DNA from: AAA164-E04 sp964342825
GTDB taxonomy: Bacteria > Verrucomicrobiota > Verrucomicrobiia > Limisphaerales > AAA164-E04
DNA: 64,000 bases
Direction of reading: 5' to 3'
NCBI GenBank assembly: GCA_964342825.1
Contig: CAYFHO010000014.1
Location: 17,125 to 81,124, forward strand
The notes under the pieces were generated by a model. The model was not told the origin of the DNA and did no database searches. It worked only from the letters and a program-made list of their open reading frames with translations. The first letter of the stretch is position 1. Every line of letters starts with the position of its first letter. Positions 17,057 to 25,761 of this stretch are shown here, piece by piece. Both the position numbers and the translations under genes were made by a program.

Positions 17057-17452
17057 TTAACGTTTGCTGTATTGGAAGCGACGGCGTGCACCGGGCTGAC
17101 CATACTTCTTACGTTCTTTCATACGAGGATCACGGGTCAGCAATCCTGCGGACTTCAACAAAGGACGAAGATTGGCATCCACGTTGAGTAATGCTCGTGA
17201 GATACCGTGACGCGCTGCTCCTGCCTGACCGCTCATTCCGCCACCACAAACATTGATACGAACGTCAAGTTTGTTGGAAGTGTCAGTGAGGTTCAAAGGC
17301 TGAAGCACATCGCTGCGCTGTGTTTCCAGTGGAAAGTATTCCTCGAGGCTGCGTCCATTAACAGACACTTTACCAGTGCCATGAGAAAGGCGCACGCGTG
17401 CTACAGAGGTTTTTCTGCGGCCGGTTCCCAAAAAATCAGTGTTTTCAGACAT
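17057..17452 (-). CDS. rpsI: 30S ribosomal protein S9
   Basis: A 131-residue component of the small ribosomal subunit. It starts with FLGTGRRKTSVARVRL after a short leader, includes GGGMSGQAGAARHGISRAL, and ends with the S9 tail KKYGQPGARRRFQYSKR, which reaches the ribosomal P site. It lies 26 bp downstream of rplM, the standard bacterial pairing, and is closed by an intrinsic terminator. Confidence 0.98.
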   Translation of the reverse strand: MSENTDFLGTGRRKTSVARVRLSHGTGKVSVNGRSLEEYFPLETQRSDVLQPLNLTDTSNKLDVRINVCGGGMSGQAGAARHGISRALLNVDANLRPLLKSAGLLTRDPRMKERKKYGQPGARRRFQYSKR

Positions 17453-17478
17453 ATTCAGGTATTGGTATTAAAAAAATC

Positions 17479-17916
17479 CTAGGATTGATCGATCTTCATT
17501 GGTTCGGGCTGCTGAGCTTCGTGTGGATGCTCGGTGCCACGATAAACTTTGAGTTTGGTGAGAAGCTTGCGTCCCAACCGATTTTTGGGAAGCATGCCTT
17601 TAACTGCATGAAGGATCAATCTGTCAGGGTGTGACTCGCGCACTTCAGGAACTGAACGATAGCGTTCGCCGCCGAACCAGCCTGAGTAGCTCATATAGGT
17701 CTTCTGGTCTTCTTTCTTCCCGGTCAATTTGACCTTCTCGGCATTGATGACAACCACAAAGTCGCCTGCATCGAGGTGGGGAGTGTATGTCGGTTTGTTT
17801 TTACCACGGAGGACGTCGGCAACCTGGGTCGCCAAACGGCCAAGGACAACACCCTCGGCGTCCACTACGTGCCACTTTCGCTCGTCTACATTGATCTTCG
17901 GCAGATATGTCTTCAT
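17479..17916 (-). CDS. rplM: 50S ribosomal protein L13
   Basis: A 145-residue large-subunit protein: MKTYLPKINVDERKWHVVDA start, VLGRLATQVADVLRGKNKP, HLDAGDFVVVINAEKV, and the AVKGMLPKNRLGRKLL signature. The frame is open to 18015, but the extra 33 residues have no L13 counterpart and lie over a predicted promoter, so the ATG at 17916 is chosen. First gene of the rplM-rpsI pair. Confidence 0.97.
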   Translation of the reverse strand: MKTYLPKINVDERKWHVVDAEGVVLGRLATQVADVLRGKNKPTYTPHLDAGDFVVVINAEKVKLTGKKEDQKTYMSYSGWFGGERYRSVPEVRESHPDRLILHAVKGMLPKNRLGRKLLTKLKVYRGTEHPHEAQQPEPMKIDQS

Positions 17917-17942
17917 TACAAATCCAAAATATAAGAGGGAGG

Positions 17943-17970
17943 AAAGTAGCAAACAGGGAAAAGGAGTCAA
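17943..17970 (-). promoter_or_regulatory. Putative promoter of rplM-rpsI
   Basis: TTGACT (17965-17970), 16-bp spacer, TACTTT (17943-17948) on the minus strand, giving a leader of about 20 bases before the L13 start at 17916. Confidence 0.45.
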
Positions 17971-18077
17971 CAACGATATGTAACTTTTTTTGCCGTTTTT
18001 CCCCTTATTTTTCAACTTTTTGCAACGAGGGTTTCAAAAACCTGCAGGCGGCGGATTAAAAGAAAACAGCGACTCTG

Positions 18078-18701
18078 TCATCCATGCGCCTGCTGGACAT
18101 TTTTCACGAACCTGGCGATTTTGTCAGGACATTTCCGTCCAGGAGCAGATTCCACCCCGGAGGAAACATCGACGCCGAAGGGTTGAACTTCACCAATGGC
18201 TTCCTGAATGTTATCTGGGGTTAATCCGCCGGCAAGAAACAAGGGTTTGGCGTAGGGACGAATGCAGGAAAGTAGATCCCATTGAAAAGAATGCCCGGTT
18301 CCTCCCCTCTCCCCAGGTTGATAACTGTCCACCAGCCAGGCATCCACGTCGAATGCCCTCAGGGCCTCGAGACTTTCAGCCCCACCGACTCGGAAGGCTT
18401 TCATGGTTTTGGCGGTAAACTGCTGACACCATTCGGGAGTCTCTTCCCCATGAAATTGCAGGACATCCAATCCGCAAGCCTCCTGTGCTTCAAGCACTTC
18501 ATCCATGGAAGCATTCACAAACACCCCCACTTTGCTCACACATGGGGGAAGTAAGCGACATATGGTTGCCGCAGAATGAATATCAATAAAACGTTTACTT
18601 GGTTCATAAAACATGAAACCAAGAGCATCCACACCGCAATCCACCGCACAATTTGCGTCTTCCAATCGGGTGATCCCGCAAATTTTGATGCGTGTTCTCA
18701 T
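18078..18701 (-). CDS. trpF: Phosphoribosylanthranilate isomerase
   Basis: A 207-residue TIM-barrel enzyme of tryptophan synthesis that converts N-(5-phosphoribosyl)anthranilate to the 1-deoxyribulose isomer; cytoplasmic. Visible are RIKICGITR with the catalytic Cys at the end of strand 1, DALGFMFYEPSKRFI, VGVFVNAS, LQFHGEE, PLFLAGGLTPDNI, and VDVSSGVESAPGRKCPDKI with the catalytic Asp and phosphate loop. No other tryptophan biosynthesis gene is near, so trpF is detached from a trp operon here. Confidence 0.95.
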   Translation of the reverse strand: MRTRIKICGITRLEDANCAVDCGVDALGFMFYEPSKRFIDIHSAATICRLLPPCVSKVGVFVNASMDEVLEAQEACGLDVLQFHGEETPEWCQQFTAKTMKAFRVGGAESLEALRAFDVDAWLVDSYQPGERGGTGHSFQWDLLSCIRPYAKPLFLAGGLTPDNIQEAIGEVQPFGVDVSSGVESAPGRKCPDKIARFVKNVQQAHG

Positions 18702-18813
18702 GGAGCAGATGAAGTCATTTCATGAATAAAGTGATTCAGGTTTAACCTCATGTATCTAGGTGGAGCGGAATCCAAGATCTTGCACTACAAACCCATTCAG
18801 AAAGAATTGTTTA

Positions 18814-18987
18814 TCAGTTAAGACCGTTCAGGTTAAGCATTCGATCTATGACCTGGTCGGTGGTTTGAGTGGTTGATTTGACTCTATCTCCAACTGCGCG
18901 TGCCACTTTCCCCGACGCATCGTTCGGTTTGATTCCAACAAAAGTTCTGACTGTATTTCCAATTTTCAAGATCCAAAGTTTCAACAT
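18814..18987 (-). CDS. Possible 57-residue basic protein of unknown function
   Basis: The 18.7-19.1 kb gap contains one coherent short frame on the minus strand. The product starts MLKLWILKIGNTVRTFVG, continues IKPNDASGKVARAVGDRVK and ends RMLNLNGLN; it is basic, without a signal peptide, and probably helical. A possible promoter lies upstream (TTGAAT 19066-19071, 17-bp spacer, AATAAC 19043-19048), leaving a leader of about 50 bases. No Shine-Dalgarno is obvious apart from a GGG just before the ATG. I do not recognise a family. Outside this frame the gap holds nothing that I can name. Confidence 0.4.
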   Translation of the reverse strand: MLKLWILKIGNTVRTFVGIKPNDASGKVARAVGDRVKSTTQTTDQVIDRMLNLNGLN

Positions 18988-19110
18988 ACCCATACATACG
19001 ACACAAATGTCACTTTGGTTACCTTTCTTTTATTAAATTTTTGTTATTTTGTGCGCACAGCTCAAATTCAAACGTGAAAACCCCAATACAGTAAGCATAT
19101 CTCCTTTGGA

Positions 19111-19542
19111 TTAATTGATACGCCTGAACCACTCTGCATACAAACTGCGACCGAGCAGCAAGTCTGAAAACCAATAATAATCCTGACCTCGAATAGTCTC
19201 AAATCGGAGGTGTCGCAGACTTGTTTGAAAGTAAGATGGGTCGATTAAATCCACGAGGGCTTTCAATGCATCATCGCACTCGGCTGCACCAGAACAAGCC
19301 GTCTCACGCAGGACAAGGCTATTATGATCTTCCGCAACAACTTCATAACGAGTTTTTTGCCGAAACCCGTCGATGTTGGTAGAGAGAAAACAAGCAGTGT
19401 ATTTGATTTCCAAATGACCGAATATACGTCCCAATTTTCGTTTTCTTGCCAGGGAAGATTCCTTGTAACCTGGAAAATTCGAGAAAGTTTTCTTTCGGTC
19501 AGATTTCCAGGTGCCCAATATTCTTTGATGCATCGGCCCCAT
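19111..19542 (-). CDS. Hypothetical protein, possibly lipocalin-like
   Basis: A 143-residue protein without signal peptide or membrane helix. The opening HQRILGTWKSDRKKT resembles the start of small lipocalin-like or domain-of-unknown-function barrels, and the following strands (EIKYTACFLS, RYEVVAEDHNSLVLRE) would suit a beta barrel; this is a weak resemblance. It starts 12 bp after the stop of the PVC cytochrome gene on the same strand and is probably the last gene of that transcript. Function unknown. Confidence 0.6.
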   Translation of the reverse strand: MGPMHQRILGTWKSDRKKTFSNFPGYKESSLARKRKLGRIFGHLEIKYTACFLSTNIDGFRQKTRYEVVAEDHNSLVLRETACSGAAECDDALKALVDLIDPSYFQTSLRHLRFETIRGQDYYWFSDLLLGRSLYAEWFRRIN

Positions 19543-19554
19543 AGATATCTGAAG

Positions 19555-22236
19555 TTATTTTAACCCCTCCAGATATGCAATCAGGTCCCGTACTTCGCTG
19601 ACGCTCAAGTTGTCAATGAGGCCATCGGGCATGAGGGATCTCTTGCTGGCACGGTAATCCTGGACAGATTCGCCTTCGAAACGTTCCACTTGACCGGTTA
19701 AAGTTAAGAGTTCGATCGCTCCATTGGCTTTATGATCCAGTTGAAGGCCTTCATGGACCTCACCGTCCTTGGTCTCAACCTCCCATGCCTGATATTGAGG
19801 CGGAAATGCTTCGGATGGATTGAGAATGGATCGAAGGATTTGGAGCCGATCAACGGACTGCCCCAGGTTGCTAAGGTCCGGTCCAAGCAGTCCTCCCTGC
19901 CGGTGAATGGTATGGCACTGGATACAGCCTGCTCTCATGGAATGGAAAACATATTTACCGGCAGTATCGCTTCCACCTTGCCCTACCCTTTGCGACCAAT
20001 CGTGAAAAGAGTGCGGTCGATCAGGAATTCCTGCGTTGGATTTTTCACCTAAGCCCGTCAAATTGAATGTTAGCTGTTCGAGGAATGAAGTTGTCTTTTC
20101 ATTGGCTTTTTCAATGGCGAGTCTTTCTTTCATCGCCGCAAGAACCGTTTCGTCATGCAGGTAGGGCTGCAGAACGCGGGCAGCAGCCAATTGAATTTCC
20201 GGCTCAGGGTCTTTGAGTAAAGGAACTAAGGCACTGGGATGTAAAATCGCTTGTCTGGCAATCCCATGCAACGACTCCAGCCTCAATGACAAGTTTGTAT
20301 TTTGATTCAACGCCAATCCTTGCAAATGAAGCCTCACTTTATTTCCCCCAACGGGAGCCAGAAGACGGAGCACGGCGAATTGAATCGGGCTTGGAGAATT
20401 TTGGAGCCATTGAAGCAGCAACTCTTCTTTTTCAATGGCTGTATCCAGATCACACATCGAGATGGCGAGAGCGCGTGTGTAATCACTGAACTGGGGATTT
20501 TCTGCTATACTCCAAATCCGTTCCTGAGATACAGGTTTGATGAGTCGATTCGCTTTGGACTGAGTGCGCGTCTTCATTCCTGAAACAACCTCCGAATTCA
20601 ATCTCGCCTCACACGCCAGCACTAAATCCAACATGGATGAATCCAAGCCGGGTCTTGAAAGCACAGGTTGGAGCAAGGGGAGCAGATATTCCCGATTCGA
20701 CTCTCCCATCCAGATGAGGCAAGCCTTAACCACTTGATCGGAATCGTCCATCAACCAGGATTTCCACTGAGACTCGGGGATAGTATTCCCCTTCCCACCA
20801 ACCTGACAGGCCAACAGAGCACCAAGCCGCACCTCAGCAGAAGCAGCCTTCATCAGGTCACGCAAAATTTCATGATTGGCGCTTGCAGCAAGTGCCATGA
20901 CAGTCAAGTGACGTTCAAACGGATCTTTGGATTTCAAACCACTCGCATAATGGTTCGCGCCGTGTTTGGAGTCTTCGCTCAAGAAATCTTGAAGCCCCAA
21001 CGCGAACCGATCTGACCCGGCATGTTTCCAGTAGGATTGAGGACTTAAAGCTTCAAAGGATTGGACAGGAGTCAATTTCCAAATACGTCCACGGCCGTGA
21101 TTGGGATAATCCACCAGCACCCAGTCGGTGATGTAAATATTACCATTCAGGTCAGCATCAATGGCAACAGGACGAAAATCTTTCGGGCCAGACATCCATA
21201 CCGAGGTATTTCTTGCTTTGAGTGAAATCCCAGAAGTTCCCACATCATGCAACTCGATGGTGTTTTCATTCCAAACAGTGGTCAAAACTCCAATGCTCTC
21301 ATCTGGAAAGGTTCTCACTCTTCGTAAATCCATCAAACCAGATGGGGCTTCCCCGGTTCCACTGATGAATGGAAGCGTTCCCGGAAGTTCACCATTCCAA
21401 GCCTGAAAAGGATGATTCCCTCCACCTCCATATGCCGACTTGTAACCGTAGTCTCCCCCCTGTACGACATGAACCAATCGATTGGGGCCACGTGCATCAG
21501 GATCATTATCCACACAAAAAAGTCGACCATCCAAATCAAACTCAATATCAAATGGATTCCAGAAACCGATTGCAAAAGATTCCAATTGAGAACCATCCAA
21601 CCGACAACGAATTACTTGCCCCCCATCACCAAATCCCTCCAGGAAAGATTGGTCTGTTCCTTCGATTCGATAAGCAACGGATCCATTATTTCCCCTGGAA
21701 ATGTAAAGCCATCCATCATTGCCCAAAGTAATACCCAACAAGCAACTGTGGGCATATTTATTGTCCGTGTGAACTTTGATCAGCCTCACGCGATGCTCGT
21801 AGGAGCCGTCTAGATCTCGATCTTCCAAACGCCAGACTTCCCTCGCACACACCACGAAAAGCTCTCCACTCTTGGAAACAACCAGATTCATCGCCGCTTC
21901 AAAACCCTGAGCGGCAATGCGTGTATTGTCAGCTCGACCATCGTTATCCTGATCTTGAAAAACCTTGATGACATCCCCTTTGGGCCCCCGGTAATCAGTG
22001 GGTGGATGATGTGTATGGGATTCAATGACAAAAACCTGACCGCGATCATCCACACACATACCAATAGGCGTAACGATTTCGGGATCGGAAGCAAACAAAT
22101 GAACCTTCCAGTTAGGATCATGAATACGGACTTCCTGCCCACGACTGCTGCCACAAATCAAAACCACCAACAAAAACCACATGAGTGTTGAGGAGCACGA
22201 AACCGAACGAACGGATTGTCGATGACACATAATCAA
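19555..22236 (-). CDS. PVC-type propeller / HEAT / cytochrome c protein with CxxCH heme site
   Basis: An 893-residue exported protein. After a signal sequence (MWFLLVVLICGSSRGQ) comes a sorbosone-dehydrogenase-like propeller of about 360 residues (DDRGQVFVIESHTH, NDGWLYISRGN, FDLDGRLFCVDNDPDARGPN, GGDYGYKSAYGG). A HEAT-like helical region follows at about 430-700, then a C-terminal cytochrome c domain with CIQCH at 771-775 and a likely Met ligand in SLMPDGL near 869. Family knowledge: this architecture is abundant in Planctomycetes and Verrucomicrobia and is described as a putative membrane-bound dehydrogenase. It lies 3 bp after the TIM-barrel isomerase gene, so it may pass electrons from a catabolic dehydrogenation. 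Substrate unknown. Confidence 0.88.
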   Translation of the reverse strand: MIMCHRQSVRSVSCSSTLMWFLLVVLICGSSRGQEVRIHDPNWKVHLFASDPEIVTPIGMCVDDRGQVFVIESHTHHPPTDYRGPKGDVIKVFQDQDNDGRADNTRIAAQGFEAAMNLVVSKSGELFVVCAREVWRLEDRDLDGSYEHRVRLIKVHTDNKYAHSCLLGITLGNDGWLYISRGNNGSVAYRIEGTDQSFLEGFGDGGQVIRCRLDGSQLESFAIGFWNPFDIEFDLDGRLFCVDNDPDARGPNRLVHVVQGGDYGYKSAYGGGGNHPFQAWNGELPGTLPFISGTGEAPSGLMDLRRVRTFPDESIGVLTTVWNENTIELHDVGTSGISLKARNTSVWMSGPKDFRPVAIDADLNGNIYITDWVLVDYPNHGRGRIWKLTPVQSFEALSPQSYWKHAGSDRFALGLQDFLSEDSKHGANHYASGLKSKDPFERHLTVMALAASANHEILRDLMKAASAEVRLGALLACQVGGKGNTIPESQWKSWLMDDSDQVVKACLIWMGESNREYLLPLLQPVLSRPGLDSSMLDLVLACEARLNSEVVSGMKTRTQSKANRLIKPVSQERIWSIAENPQFSDYTRALAISMCDLDTAIEKEELLLQWLQNSPSPIQFAVLRLLAPVGGNKVRLHLQGLALNQNTNLSLRLESLHGIARQAILHPSALVPLLKDPEPEIQLAAARVLQPYLHDETVLAAMKERLAIEKANEKTTSFLEQLTFNLTGLGEKSNAGIPDRPHSFHDWSQRVGQGGSDTAGKYVFHSMRAGCIQCHTIHRQGGLLGPDLSNLGQSVDRLQILRSILNPSEAFPPQYQAWEVETKDGEVHEGLQLDHKANGAIELLTLTGQVERFEGESVQDYRASKRSLMPDGLIDNLSVSEVRDLIAYLEGLK

Positions 22237-22239
22237 TAA

Positions 22240-23154
22240 TTATTTGAAGGAGGAGCTTGATTGATAGGGTGAAAAAAGATTCCAGGCATTCGTCAGGTTT
22301 TGAACCAAAGGTTCGCGGGGCTCACGCCAAGCCTGCTCGATGACGAGGTAACCCGAGTAACCACTCGAAATCAGGTGATCCAAAAAACCTTTAAAATCGG
22401 TAACCCCTTGACCGAATACAACAGTGTCATGGCCGGCCCCGCGCTGACGACAATCTTTCAAATCCACATGAAGGATCCGGTCCTTGAAGCGATTGATCAC
22501 CTCCAACAGATCCACGTTAACCCCTTCAAAATGTCCGGTATCGAGGCACATACCGACATTGGGTGAATCGATTTTTTCAAAAATGGCCTCATAGTCCTCC
22601 ATGCGTTCCAGGACATTGTTCGCATGATTTTCGAGCACTAAAAGTTTCCCCATCGATTCCGCTGCAGGTGCCAATTCCTTGAGCACTTTAATCAAAGATT
22701 CAAGACCACCTTGTGTTCCCCGGCGTGCGCCGGTGCATTTGACAATATCACAACCCATCTGCTGACATCCGTGCATCAAAGTCAGCTTGTGAGAAATGTC
22801 CTTGATGATCCCTGAATTGCCTTCACCCCCAAATCCACTCCCCTGAAGTGAAATCGGCTTGAGTCCGGATATGTCGCAACGTTTCTTTAAATCTTCAAGG
22901 TACCGAGGCGTGATTGTCTCGGGATACCAGAGATTAAACTCCACATTTTTAAAGGGAGTTTGAGGGATCAGTCGAAAGGAAGGCTCATGACGATGATGAC
23001 CAAATCCATCAACACAAATGGTGGCTACCGCAAGTTCAATTCGTTTGGTGGATTTGATGCCTGAGTTGGAATCTGCGGCATTCACAGGCACTTTGGAAAC
23101 AAGCGTGGAACCCATAGCGACGGCCGTGGTTTTGAGAAAAGATCGACGTTTCAT
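22240..23154 (-). CDS. Exported TIM-barrel sugar isomerase/epimerase-like protein
   Basis: A 304-residue xylose-isomerase-like TIM barrel (AP endonuclease 2 superfamily). The N-terminus MKRRSFLKTTAVAMGSTLVS is a twin-arginine signal with cleavage likely after VNAA. Metal-site segments are visible: VLENHANN with Glu, GMCLDTGHFEG with Asp and His, LHVDLKD and YLVIEQAW with the C-terminal Glu. Family knowledge: isomerases or epimerases of sugars and hydroxy-keto acids. It lies between the FAD/GcvT dehydrogenase gene (46 bp upstream) and the PVC cytochrome gene (3 bp downstream) in one minus-strand operon. Substrate unknown. Confidence 0.88.
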   Translation of the reverse strand: MKRRSFLKTTAVAMGSTLVSKVPVNAADSNSGIKSTKRIELAVATICVDGFGHHRHEPSFRLIPQTPFKNVEFNLWYPETITPRYLEDLKKRCDISGLKPISLQGSGFGGEGNSGIIKDISHKLTLMHGCQQMGCDIVKCTGARRGTQGGLESLIKVLKELAPAAESMGKLLVLENHANNVLERMEDYEAIFEKIDSPNVGMCLDTGHFEGVNVDLLEVINRFKDRILHVDLKDCRQRGAGHDTVVFGQGVTDFKGFLDHLISSGYSGYLVIEQAWREPREPLVQNLTNAWNLFSPYQSSSSFK

Positions 23155-23200
23155 GAACTTGATTGGTTAATAGAATGGTAAAAAGGAATCTGAAGGCAAT

Positions 23201-25630
23201 TCAAGCAAGCGGAGCTTTCAAATGAACCTTCGCCTCAGCCATTTGATTTCCAACTTTGATCGCATAACTCCCGTCACGGACAAAACCGCGGTCCACTCCA
23301 TCCTTGTGACGCACATACCCCATGGCAATCCCAGCTTTCACCGAATGCCCCCAGGAACCTGAGGTGGTGTATCCCACAACTTCACCATTGCGATAAATGA
23401 TTTCGCCACCCCATAACGTGAGCTCGGGATCCTTGAGTGTAAAAATAGCCAGGCGCTTTCGGAGAGGATTGGATTTCAACTTAAGCAAAGATTCTTGTCC
23501 TAAAAATCCTGGCTCTTTTTCCCAATCCACAGCAAAACTTAAACCAGCCTCAAGCGGATTGTCATCCGGGGAAAGTTCATGTCCCCACGCTCGAAATCCT
23601 TTTTCCAACCTTAAAGAATTGATCGCATAGTGACCTGCCAACTGAATCGAATGATCTTGGCCTCGTCGAATTAAAGAGTCGAACACACCTGACATTTGAT
23701 CCATACCGACATGCAACTCCCAACCCAACTCACCCATGTAGGAAAGTCGAAGTGCCAGGACGGAGTGTTGACCTATCGAAATCTCCTGACACGTTCCAAA
23801 GGGAAAAGAATCGTCTGCAAGGTCTGCATCCGTTAATGGTTGGAGAAAGTCTCTCGCCTCCGGTCCCATCACACTCAGCACCCCCATTCCTGCGCTCACA
23901 TCTGTCAATGAAACCTGCATTCCCTTTGGAATATTCCGGATTATCCAGTTGGCATCGTGAACTGCTTGAGCAGAAGCCGTCACAATGTAATACTCATCAT
24001 CAGCTAACCGAACCGCTGTGAAATCGGATTCAAAACCTCCATGCTTGTTGAACATACCGGTGTAAACTGCCTTGTGTACGGGAACGTCCATGTTATTACC
24101 GCAAACATGCTGCATGACGGCACAGGCATCTTTGCCTTTGATCCTTAATTTTGCGAAGCTCGATTGATCAAATAAAGCCACACGCTCCCGAGTGGCTAGG
24201 TGTTCCCTGCCGTGGTTTTCAAACCAGTTTTGTTTCCCGAACGAGTAATGAACCTTTGCTTGGTCGGGTGAAGAAGCAAACCAATTGGGACGTTCCCAAC
24301 CGGCTTTGGAACCGAAGCTGGCACCTGCTTCTTTCAGTCGATCATGGATGGGAGTGTTACGAATGTTTCGCCCTGTCTCCATTTCCCGATTCGGCCATGC
24401 CATCTGATAATGAAGCCCGAGGACCTCCGTAATCCGGTCTCTTAAAAAAGAACGATTGTTTGCCCATCGCCCAAAACGGCGAATATCAACCGCCCACAAA
24501 TCCATGGTGGGTTCGCCTTCACACATCCACTCAGCCAGATATTTACCGGCACCACCCGCACAAGCGATACCAGCGGAATTAAATCCGGCAGCGACAAACA
24601 AACCTCTCAACTCGGGTGTTTCGCCCAGCAGAAATTGATTGTCAGGAGTAAAACTCTCCGGCCCATTGACGAACTTCTCGTAACCGGCCGCTTTCAAACT
24701 GGGGATTCGATACTCCCCGGCTCGTAAGGGTTCTTGATATTTTTCCCAATCGTCTTCCAGTAATTGGAAAGAGAAATCAGAAGGAATAGGATCCTGCAGC
24801 CAAGGTTTTGTATATTTTTGAAATGCTCCCAAAACAACGGCGTTTCCCTCACCTCGGAAATAGATGGTTGCATCCGGATCACGTCCGCAAGGAAGTTCGT
24901 CAAAAGCTCCTTCAATGGGGTTGGAAACCACATAGTGGTGTTCGACGGGAGCCAAAGGAATGGAAACTCCGCAAGTGGAACCAAGCTGTCGCGACCACAT
25001 TCCACAAGCCAGCACCACGTACTCTGCCTCAATCTTTCCATGGTTGGTCAGAACTCCAGATACCCTTCCCTTTTGATGAAGAATTTGGAGAGTTTCAACA
25101 TTCTCGCAAATCCTGGCCCCGCGTTGCTGCGCTCCTTTTGCCAATGCAATTGCCGTTTCCTTCGGAATGACCTTTCCATCTCCGGGTAACCAGACAGCCC
25201 CAAGTATGTCATCTGTCCTGATCAGAGGCCATTTTTCTTCCGCTTCACCCGCACTGATCATGTCTGCCTGAACTCCAAGGTATTCTGCCATGGCAGCGGT
25301 TCGGTAGAGCTGCGTCATGCGCTCCTTACTAGAGGCCACCACCAGACTTCCAACCTGTTTCCATCCAGTTGAGTGACCCGTTTCAGCCTCCAATCCTGCA
25401 TAAAGCTCGGCGCTGTACTGATTGATCTTTGTCAGACTATTGGAAGTACGCAGGCGCCCAACCATTCCGGCAGCGTGCCAAGTCGTACCTCCCGCCAGAG
25501 CTTTCTGTTCAAGAAGCACCACATCCGAAAAGCCAAGCTTGGTTAAATGATAAGCAACACTACAGCCCGCAATACCGCCCCCCACCACAACAACCTGAGC
25601 CGAGGACGGAATAGATGATGAAAATTCCAT
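23201..25630 (-). CDS. FAD-dependent dehydrogenase with GcvT domain (dimethylglycine/sarcosine dehydrogenase-like)
   Basis: An 809-residue protein of two fused enzymes. The N-terminal half is a DAO-type FAD domain: dinucleotide motif VVVVGGGIAGCSVAYHL at 12-28, GGTTWHAAGMVGRLR at 47-61 around the usual flavin-attachment His, and FVAAGFNSAGIACAGGAG near 345. The second half, from about 430, is a folate-binding aminomethyltransferase (GcvT) domain (LFDQSSFAKLRIKG, LGWELHVG, LEKGFRAWGHELSPDD) followed by the GcvT C-terminal barrel. Family knowledge: oxidative N-demethylation of dimethylglycine, sarcosine or related amines with one-carbon transfer to tetrahydrofolate. No signal peptide, so cytoplasmic. 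First gene of an operon with an exported isomerase and cytochrome protein. Confidence 0.9.
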   Translation of the reverse strand: MEFSSSIPSSAQVVVVGGGIAGCSVAYHLTKLGFSDVVLLEQKALAGGTTWHAAGMVGRLRTSNSLTKINQYSAELYAGLEAETGHSTGWKQVGSLVVASSKERMTQLYRTAAMAEYLGVQADMISAGEAEEKWPLIRTDDILGAVWLPGDGKVIPKETAIALAKGAQQRGARICENVETLQILHQKGRVSGVLTNHGKIEAEYVVLACGMWSRQLGSTCGVSIPLAPVEHHYVVSNPIEGAFDELPCGRDPDATIYFRGEGNAVVLGAFQKYTKPWLQDPIPSDFSFQLLEDDWEKYQEPLRAGEYRIPSLKAAGYEKFVNGPESFTPDNQFLLGETPELRGLFVAAGFNSAGIACAGGAGKYLAEWMCEGEPTMDLWAVDIRRFGRWANNRSFLRDRITEVLGLHYQMAWPNREMETGRNIRNTPIHDRLKEAGASFGSKAGWERPNWFASSPDQAKVHYSFGKQNWFENHGREHLATRERVALFDQSSFAKLRIKGKDACAVMQHVCGNNMDVPVHKAVYTGMFNKHGGFESDFTAVRLADDEYYIVTASAQAVHDANWIIRNIPKGMQVSLTDVSAGMGVLSVMGPEARDFLQPLTDADLADDSFPFGTCQEISIGQHSVLALRLSYMGELGWELHVGMDQMSGVFDSLIRRGQDHSIQLAGHYAINSLRLEKGFRAWGHELSPDDNPLEAGLSFAVDWEKEPGFLGQESLLKLKSNPLRKRLAIFTLKDPELTLWGGEIIYRNGEVVGYTTSGSWGHSVKAGIAMGYVRHKDGVDRGFVRDGSYAIKVGNQMAEAKVHLKAPLA

Positions 25631-25761
25631 CCCAAAAATCTACAACGATCCAGTCATCAACCTCAACCGCCCTTTCATTGGGGGTCAGTCCCAACTATTG
25701 ATACTTTTTAAACTGCATTCCAGACTCGCTCCCCTGCTCGATTTCTTGCAAAGTACAAATC

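Noticed and set aside
17917..18015. 33-residue N-terminal extension of L13
   Set aside because: Not found in the L13 family and it covers the predicted rplM promoter.
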